64,000 nucleotides of DNA from Chionoecetes opilio (taxonomy: Eukaryota > Arthropoda > Malacostraca > Decapoda > Majidae). The first letter of the stretch is position 1; each line of letters opens with the position of its first letter. Position numbers and translations under genes: made by a program. Under the pieces are notes generated by a model, which was given only the letters and a program-made list of their open reading frames with translations, searched no databases and was not told where the DNA came from. The stretch is from NCBI GenBank assembly GCA_016584305.1, contig JACEEZ010009345.1, positions 794,889-858,888 on the forward strand, given 5' to 3'. Shown piece by piece: positions 57,363 through 64,000 of this stretch.

Positions 57363-57820
57363 CACATAACTTGAAGGAGGATTATTGGCCATCTTGTGGT
57401 GGTAGGTGTAAAGTAAAAATGGGAGCATACGCTTAGCTGCGCCTGGCATGCGGTGCTCATCTCCGTGGCATTGGCCCTTAGAGCCTGTGGTGGGTGAGGA
57501 CCCCTTACCCCGGGACACAGGGCTAGTGTGACTCCCGGTTACCACAGTTACCTTCCCCAGGTTACCCCAGGTACCCATTTATCAACCCCGAAAAAAGGAA
57601 GAACAGCTGGGGAGGCTGGTCACCGGCTTGCCCTGGCCCGGGATCGAACCAGGGCCCGCCAGATTCTAGCCAGGCACGCTAGCCACTGCACCACGGAGGC
57701 GACGTAGTGGTAGGTGTGATGTAAGTTAATGTTACTGTGGAGCCGCAGCTTGACAGTTGTGTTGCTGGTCTGTATTTGACGGGTCGTGGCGTTACAACTG
57801 GTGCTGGTCATTTTGAAATT
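57363..57820 (-). CDS. Putative first exon, MANNPPSSYV, copy 2 (SINE in 5' UTR)
   Basis: Inverted homologue of 21789-21933. The minus-strand ATG (57390-57392) and ten codons are identical to copy 1, followed by GTAGGT in place of GTAAGT, a weaker donor. The 5' UTR-like part (CAGCAACACAACTGTCAAGC) continues to about 57820 but is split by a SINE (57410-57706). Whether either copy is expressed is unknown; the identical start and frame are the main evidence. Protein family not recognised. Confidence 0.45.
57410..57706 (-). mobile_element. SINE-2, tRNA-derived, with 11-bp target duplication
   Basis: The minus strand reads a tRNA-like head, TCCGTGGTGCAGTGGCTAGC (A box) and GGTTCGATCCCGGGCCAGGG (B box), then a body with GATAAATGGGTACCTGGG and GTAACTGTGGTAACCGGGAG. 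It is flanked by GTGGTAGGTGT at 57399-57409 and 57707-57717. The paralogous locus at about 21893 lacks it. Confidence 0.9.
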
Positions 57821-57839
57821 CCCATAGCGTGAAACTCGG

Positions 57840-58672
57840 GGGTACTGTATTTTGTTATAATGCAACAATATTTAGCATCAAAACCTCCAAACAATGCCTG
57901 AAAAAAAGCTCTATTTAATTTTTTGCCCCATTACGGTCAAATGGGAGTGTCGCCACCCCTCATATATATTCTTTGGCCCAAAAACTTCCACGTCTCTTCT
58001 GATGATGGGGAGGAGGTGTGGTTTACGTAACAGCTATTTTTTATATTAACATTATCCCTCATATGTGTATATCGTTTTCTATAAGTACCATAGGGTTCTA
58101 CAATGTTTTTTCTATCCTATGTTGGGTAATTTGAAAAACAGATCATTTTCCTGTAAGACGCCCTAGAACGTTTTTTTTTTTTTTTTTTTCTCATGAAGTA
58201 AAAATGAAACAACGTTGAGCGAGGTCTACTTTATATATAATAGATAAATAAAAATTTTTGATAGTAATGAATGAAGTAATTGAATGAAGAGAATGCTGAA
58301 AAATCTGCTGAATACGGATGATAAGATATTTGCATAAAGCAGTGGTTATCTTCCAAAACCTACCCACATCCTTCCCGAAAACCATAGTTTTTTGCAGAAA
58401 TTAAGTTATGTTTTCATAACAATAGATTCATATGTAAAATTTAAAATAACTACAAATTCCATTTAAACAAGCCCTGTATGAACAGCACACTCGTGGAACC
58501 ACGAGTGTGGTTCCACGCCAAGCCACGAGCTTGTGCAACCACAAGACAACCAAAGGAAAGTATATCATCATCATAAACATTAGTACTCCCATGTTATTTC
58601 TTATAGATACATACAAACATACTAGATTTTCAGTGAAGAATTAATTATCACAGAAAATTATTTTCTTCCCCA
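57840..58672. other. Spacer upstream of the BLVRB-like exon
   Basis: AT-rich; poly(T) at about 58170-58190; hairpin CACACTCGTGG-AA-CCACGAGTGTG at about 58485-58510. The last 20 bp before the exon (TTATTTTCTTCCCCAG) form a good polypyrimidine tract and acceptor. The preceding BLVRB exon, encoding the GATGxTG nucleotide-binding loop, was not found. Confidence 0.5.
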
Positions 58673-58673
58673 G

Positions 58674-58840
58674 AGTTCGAGGTTACAGCCTTTGTGAGAG
58701 ACTCTTCTCGTCTTTCCCAAGAGTTCTCTTCACGGGTTTCTCAGTGAAAGTTGGTGATGTCTTGGATTAAAAGGGCAGTGAATGAAGCTGTCAAGGGTCA
58801 GGATGCTGTTGTCATTTTTCTTGGAACAAGAATGACTTAA
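58674..58840 (+). CDS. BLVRB: BLVRB-like flavin reductase / biliverdin-IX-beta reductase, one internal exon
   Basis: Between an AG acceptor (TTCTTCCCCAG) and GTAAGT the plus strand encodes, across frame changes, FEVTAFVRDSSRLSQEF, SRVS, VKVGDVLD and AVNEAVKGQDAVVIFLGTR, then NDL. This is the second strand/helix region of the NAD(P)-binding Rossmann fold in BLVRB, which reduces flavins and biliverdin-IX-beta with NADPH in the cytosol. Two or three 1-2 base differences (near 58744, 58768 and 58832) break the frame. Splice signals on both sides are intact and the exon has a normal length, so sequencing errors are at least as likely as pseudogenisation. No other exon of this gene was found in the window. 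Confidence 0.65.
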
Positions 58841-59654
58841 GTAAGTGAAGCAGTCATGGTTTAATAAAAAGGTAGAAATGTCTTTGTGGATGTGTACAAA
58901 ATTAGTGTGATAGATAGGAGCAGTCAACAACTCCGTCATTTTGGTACAAACTCGTAACGCGGGGCCAAATTTGTTTTTCCAGGGGCGGGAAACAGTTCTG
59001 TACAAGTTTCCTTTTCTACATTATTCTTATATTTAGTTACGAAACAGCCCAAACATCCAGCAGTTACTGTCAAGTTTCTCTATTTTATATGTATTTAGTT
59101 TTACACAATATGGAATAATTTTTTTACCCCTTAATAGACACAATATAACAAAATTCTTTTTGGGAAAACACCCCAAAAAAAAATCCACTGACGTTGACTC
59201 GGATGGACTGATCGAAATAAGATGTATATAGAAAAATTGTAAATAGTCTACAGCAAAGTGAAACCAAAGCAGAATATATGACAATATCTTGTTATCGTTT
59301 TTAAAATTGTACTCAAATCATGCAATGGAAACCCCTTTTGCACCCCTGTGTGGCCCTGCCGCAGTTTTGGCACACGTACGATAATTATTGTACATGTACG
59401 ATAAATTACCTCCTTATGAAGCTGAAAGCCTCACATTCGAAGGCACTTATTCTTGGCACTGTCCACCCTCTCTTTTTTCAACAGGTATAGGAGAACTTGT
59501 GCATTGTCTATTGGTGGCAGGTTAGGTAGGTCACGTGCCCCTTTCCAGCCCTTTAGTGTGAAGGGGTCCGAAACACCACCTCTCTTCTCTACACTAAAAT
59601 GTTTCGTCTCTCCTCAAAATTACTTCATCAGCTCTTCTTTCTTCTAGACTCACT
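58841..59654. other. Downstream intron or intergenic sequence
   Basis: No coding block recognised. An inverted-looking open frame at 58730-59005 (-) is the shadow of the exon and its intron. Confidence 0.45.
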
Positions 59655-59757
59655 AGAGCATCGTTTCTCAACCGGGGGTTTCCCCCGGGAAACCCTAGGG
59701 TTCCGGAGCCCTAGGGTTCCCCCGAGAGGTAGTTAGGGGTTCCCAGAGAAAGTTTAT
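59655..59757 (+). mobile_element. hAT-type terminus fragment
   Basis: CATCGTTTCTCAACCGGGGG, AACCCTAGGGTTCCGGAGCC and GGGGTTCCCAGAGAAAG match the usual style of hAT ends (CAGxGTTTCTCAACC followed by GGGGTTCC words). It is cut by the poly(T) of the adjacent retroelement. Confidence 0.45.
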
Positions 59758-59801
<44 letters not shown>

Positions 59802-60960
59802 TCACAAAGGACTGGCCAAGGTCACAAAAAAGTGATAACAAAAAGCCCGCTTAAATTGCCAGCCCCTATAAAGAAGACAGTAACAGAATAAAAAAAGGGG
59901 GGTGGGCCAAATTTTATTTTCGGGAGGTGTCTTGTTCTTTCTCTTAAAAAGTTTTAATCGAGGAAGGTGGAAAAATAAAAAAGGGAAGAGAGTTTCCAGA
60001 GTTACCAGTAAAAGGGGATGAAAGAGAAAAAATCTGATTAACTCTTGCTTAGGAAATGGTCGGAATAGGGATGAAATGATAGAAATCTTGTGCGCGAGGG
60101 CCCCGGGGGGGGTGGGGGGGCATGCAGTTAGCAAGTTCGAAGAACGTGAGCATGAAAATAAATGTAGAAAAAAGCAAAAGAAAACAAAATTCGGCGGGGA
60201 TTTAAAAAATTGAAGACAATCATTCAGAAGAGGGGAGTTTGATGAGAATAAAAATCTTTTGACTGAACCCCCTTTTAGGAGACTGTAGAGTGGATCCCCC
60301 CCAAAAGTGTAGATAACTCCATACATAGCTGATAAGACCCCCTGTATAGGCAAGACCCGGTAGGGAGAAAAATTGGACGCAGATGCCACAGGACCCAACT
60401 TTTTAGAAAACCGTTTTACAAGAGAAGATATGTGGATTTCCCTTTAGATTTTTAGTAAAGAACAGTCCAAAAATGTTATTTTAGTAAAGGAGATAGTTTT
60501 AGGTCATTGAAGAAGAGCGATTTTATCTGGTAGGTTTTGGAGTAGATCGTGAAAAAAATTTGTTTTTTGGGATTGAACAAAAAAAGGTTTTCTTTGCCCC
60601 CAAACAGAAAAAATTTTAAAAAAGACAGAAATTGGCATCGGTGGCATCTCTCCCTGAATCATTAGTTCCTGTTGAGTTGGACGCTAGAAGCGACGTTGAA
60701 AAATCGGGGGGTAGAATCTCAGCGTGGAGTGGATGGGGTTTTTGAGTTAGACTTAATCTTTAAGAATAATAGAAAGAGAGGGGGTGGTGGGACAAAACCC
60801 TGGGAAACCCCACTAGTTTTGATAGACTAAGAAGAACAATGTCCGTCTACATAGGCAAAATGAGTAGGGTCTGCAAATAGGCTAACTATCCACGGGTTTT
60901 CCATTGAAAGAAAATTTCATGATCTAAATGGCTTAAAAAAATAACTTTCCCTTTGCCCCA
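59758..60960 (-). mobile_element. Jockey-like LINE, 3' half with poly(A) tail
   Basis: Poly(T) at 59758-59798 is the tail of a minus-strand copy. The minus strand reads, across shifts, SLFADPTHFAYVDGHCSS, KTSGVSQGFV (the GVPQGSV block), NPIHS, the block SKKLGPVASASNFSPYRVLP and SPLLNDCLQF, then SSNLLTACPP. This is the thumb/C-terminal region of arthropod Jockey-type reverse transcriptases. The YADD block is destroyed and the 5' half is absent. The 198-codon open frame at 59802-60398 is part of this relic. Confidence 0.7.
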
Positions 60961-62265
60961 TATATTTGTTATATGCTTTTGTTTCTTTAGTTATGCCTTT
61001 TAACATTTCAAAAAACGATTAAGTTATTGTGTAAGTTATTATCTTTTTTCGTTTTGTTTATGTGTTATGATAGGGGTTATTTATGTTTTTTTTTTTTGTG
61101 TTTACAGAATGGTAATTTTTTTTTGTTTTTTTTGAATGGAAAACCCCCGTGTGAGGGCTCTTGAACAAATACACTAGGGGGCCCGCCCTAAATCATGCGC
61201 TTAAAGCGTTTTTCCCCATAAAATGAAAACCTAAAAAAAATATATACGTAAACCCTCTCGTAATCGGACTAATTGGGGCCCAAAGGGGTGGTCCTTAATG
61301 CAAGGATCCGAATAATGCAGGGATAAAAAAAAATAAATAAAATAAAAAAACTAGGTGAATATAAAAAAAATCTTCATGCAAAAATCAAAAAACTAGATAA
61401 ATATGTAAAAAAATAAAACTACAGAAAAATACAAAACAGTAGTACAGGAGAGTGCCAGTACTATCATCCTACGTCTGCAGCGGCACCGGCAGCAGTATCA
61501 TGATGGGGGGAGATTTCCTCCTCCTTCTTGGTGTTGTCTGTAGGGGGTGGGGGACCCCCGAGGACCCTATGATCCCTGGGGAATCCCATGTGCACACAGC
61601 CCACACGTGGGAGCTGACCCCTTCTTTTCAGGAAGGCACAGGTGAGACGGATGACAGCGTGTTTCCGAGAGGTAGGCAGGGCGCCAGGCAGGCCAGGTCG
61701 TTCACCAGCAGGGTGGCAGGGTTTTTTACGTCTTTAAGTTATTATACATAGTAGTGTTTATGGGAGTTTTTAACACACGTCATTATTTAGGCAGTGTAGT
61801 ACCGCATGTCCCCTTTAAATAAGGGTTATTTAAAGGTTTTGAGGTGGCGGGGAGCCAGGAGGGGGAAACTTCTTGCCCGGCCACCCGTAACACTAACGGA
61901 AAAATTTGCCCGGGGTGGACATGCCCCTTTAAAGGCCGTGTAAAAAACTCTTTTTGATTGTGTTTGGTCGAGAAGTTTTAGAAACAGTTTGTCATTGGCT
62001 GGTGACTGATGAAATTTGATGACCTCATTTTACCCAAAGCCAGTCGGGGCCTCTACCTGTTAACACCTAAGAGGGAGGCTTGCGGGGAATGGTATAAGGG
62101 CAGGTAATCTAGGCGGGGGAGAGCGGGGGGGTAGCGGAGATCGACCTCCCGTTGCTGGATCTGGGCCCAAAGGTCAAGGGCCCTCAGATCACTCGCCAAA
62201 TAAAACTTTGGGGACAACAAAAAAAAAACCAAATTTCAGTATACAAATATAAGATCAGTGAGGGA
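60961..62265. other. Unclassified repeats
   Basis: A Tigger-style terminus (CCTCTCGTAATCGGACTAAT, GGATCCGAATAATGCAGGGA) is at about 61250-61325. An open frame at 61452-61751 (+) has no motif. A dispersed repeat also present in T4 is at 61770-61905. No gene supported. Confidence 0.4.
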
Positions 62266-62269
62266 TCAT

Positions 62270-62385
62270 ATATTTATATAATATATATATATATATATAT
62301 TATATATTTTATATTTTTATTATATATATATATATATATAATAATAAAAATTTTATATATAATATATAAAAATTAATATATATAT
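62270..62385. repeat. (AT)n microsatellite
   Basis: Interrupted TA repeats. Confidence 0.85.
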
Positions 62386-62389
62386 TTTT

Positions 62390-63150
62390 AAGGGGGTCCC
62401 GTTATAGAGTTCGGTATACGTAACCCGATAAACGAGATGTGTAAATTGGGGTCTATTTCAATTACGAGATAAAAAACCCAATGATACGACATTAAAACTG
62501 GGGTGAGTAAAATTATAAATTCAAAATGCCACCCTACCACCCCGGGGCTGGAAAAAGGGGGATTTGGTTTTACCCCAGTGGGTCACCCTAGAAGCCGGAC
62601 CTGAAGGGGAAATTAACTATGGCGCGGCCTGACATTTAAAGGGGAATTAGAGGGGTGCGGCTCCAACCTTGGGACCGCAGTCAGGTCACCCCAGCAAGGG
62701 GTGACCTGAAGGATAATTAAGCATATGGTGCGGCTGACCTTTTGGGGTAATTAGCAGGTGTCGGGCCCCCAAACCCTTTGGGCCACTACCTACCCCTTTT
62801 TTGTATACGCGGCGTCCCCACATTACAACGTCTTTTTTTCTTTTTATGATGTTTTTTGTTTAATTAAAATTTCAGTTATGTTATTTTTTGTGCTATTTTC
62901 TCTTTCAGAATGGTTTTTCCTACAGAATAGGTAGTACATGGGTAATATAGACCTGTGTGTTTTTTTGGTTTGCTATCGTTTATTTTAGCTTAAAAAAAAA
63001 TGTCTTTTTTTTTTTTTTTCTTTTTTTAATTTTTGGGGTCCTGGAAAACCCAAACCCATTTTTACCCTTAGTATGTGTTTCGTATACGAGATTTGCTTTC
63101 GAGTATGCAGGTGGAACCTAATTTCTCGTATCTTGGGACCTCCCTGTAAA
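62390..63150. mobile_element. Possible mariner/Tigger-like element with GGGGGTCCCG-type ends
   Basis: The left block GGGGGTCCCGTTATAGAG, ACCCGATAAACGAGATG is roughly mirrored at the right (CTCGTATACGAAAC read inverted, GGGAGGTCCCAAGATACGAG). The interior has three approximate copies of a GGTGCGGCTGACCTT motif (62590-62770). Coding content absent; weak call. Confidence 0.4.
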
Positions 63151-64000
63151 TAAATATAAATATATATATATATATATGTAGAGTAATACGGGCAGGGGAT
63201 TTTCTCTGAGACAGATCTCATTAAAAGTGATAGCTATTCAGCGTTTATTTTTTTTTAAAAATATTTTCTCTTTTTCTTAAGAGTGTCTTATTCTCTATTG
63301 TAATCATTATTTACTTCGCCCTAGTTTTCATTTTTTCTGTATCCGATTTGGGTCTAAGAACCCCTTTTTCAGCAGATGTGGAAGATGTTTTCTCCTCAGT
63401 TGTAGAGGTGAGATGATTAAATTGGGGTTTAAACGCTATTTTTTGATGAAGTCAGCTGCCGCGCAGCCTGTGGGCGGCGCTGATTGGTAGATAGCTTTTG
63501 TTCTCGTTGATTTTTTTTCTCCCTAGTGGGGGACGCTTATTGGTTTTTGACTCCTGCTTTGTTTTTTCTGTGATAGGCAGTATTAGCCCTTTTTTCTTTA
63601 AATGCTTTGGGAGAGCTTGTAGGTCGTTTGCTTACGTTAAACTTGGGATTGTGTCTTTTTTTTATAGTGCTTCTAGAAAATTTGGGAAATCGCTGCAATC
63701 TGCACACATGTCGCCAATTCTGATTTTTTTAAAAATGTTCTTGTGTGATGTGCCATGTTTTTTTAATAGGTACTTTTATTTTATATATATTTTATTAAAA
63801 TATTATTATATATATATATAAAATAATTATATTTATATAATATATTATATATATATATATATATTTTATAAAAATGTATATATACCCTATTTGCGGCCAT
63901 AAAACCATCCGCATAAGAGCACCTCACTTACAAAGAGATTTTGAAAAATAAAATATTTGGGTTTTTGAGGGTGAAAAAAAAAAACGAAATTTATCAAAGG
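63151..64000. other. Unclassified, with (AT)n at 63778-63870
   Basis: AT-rich. An open frame at 63498-63821 (+) is Phe/Ser-rich with no family signature. Nothing else recognised. Confidence 0.45.

Noticed and set aside
59802..60398. 198-codon minus-strand open frame as a novel membrane protein
   Set aside because: Residue blocks such as SPLLNDCLQ and SSNLLTACPP identify it as a degraded Jockey-like reverse transcriptase C-terminus.
61452..61751. 99-codon open frame
   Set aside because: No family signature, and it lies in repeat-rich, probably error-prone DNA.

Overview
This window is eukaryotic and almost certainly arthropod. Short (TTAGG)n-type tracts, the arthropod telomere motif, are scattered through it. 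Mitochondrial and proteasomal gene pieces are animal-like, coding is sparse and split by GT/AG signals, and dinucleotide microsatellites are very long. The LINE families and the transposase of a large hAT element resemble those common in decapod crustaceans. A decapod (crab, shrimp or lobster) is my best guess, but this is inference from style, not from a marker gene. There are no bacterial-type operons.

The only complete protein-coding gene seen is an AUH-type 3-methylglutaconyl-CoA hydratase (17550-18458, +), uninterrupted in one exon. Other host-gene traces are a C-terminal fragment of the proteasome ATPase Rpt2/PSMC1 (2502-2602, -), one exon of a BLVRB-like flavin reductase (58674-58840, +) and two inverted copies of a putative first exon starting MANNPPSSYV (near 21.9 kb + and 57.4 kb -).

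Everything else is mobile or repetitive. 0-9 kb: a G-rich 26-bp minisatellite, large palindromic (foldback) elements, a 464-bp MITE family and inverted repeats with TTAGG-like tracts. 9-16 kb: a LINE (copy A) with ORF1 and ORF2, broken by a foldback element, a 610-bp inverted-repeat element, a TTAA-flanked 1.2-kb element and a truncated MITE. 16.4-17.4 kb: another foldback, then AUH. 19.5-21.4 kb: a nested DNA transposon with an 8-bp target duplication. 21.8-24.1 kb: the first-exon copy, stacked minisatellites, and LINE tails joined by (CA)n. 24.3-28.2 kb: LINE copy B, split by a palindromic Tc1/mariner element. 28.3-31.2 kb and 38.2-39.4 kb: three Tigger/pogo-like elements, all carrying the same SINE. 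32.8-35.8 kb: a 27-bp minisatellite. 41-43 kb and 53.2-57 kb: minus-strand LINE copies. 47-49.8 kb: a hAT element with a broken ZBED5-like transposase. 57.4-57.7 kb: a tRNA-derived SINE in the second first-exon copy. 59.8-61 kb: a poly(A)-tailed Jockey-like LINE.

Two general patterns stand out. First, palindromic architecture dominates: at least four foldbacks share one AT-rich core but have unrelated arms, and mariner and Tigger relatives are also arranged head-to-head. Second, from about 28.5 kb onward every recognisable coding relic is broken by scattered small indels, including an exon with good splice sites. Sequence accuracy therefore probably falls in the second half, and frameshifts there should not be trusted as biology without re-sequencing.
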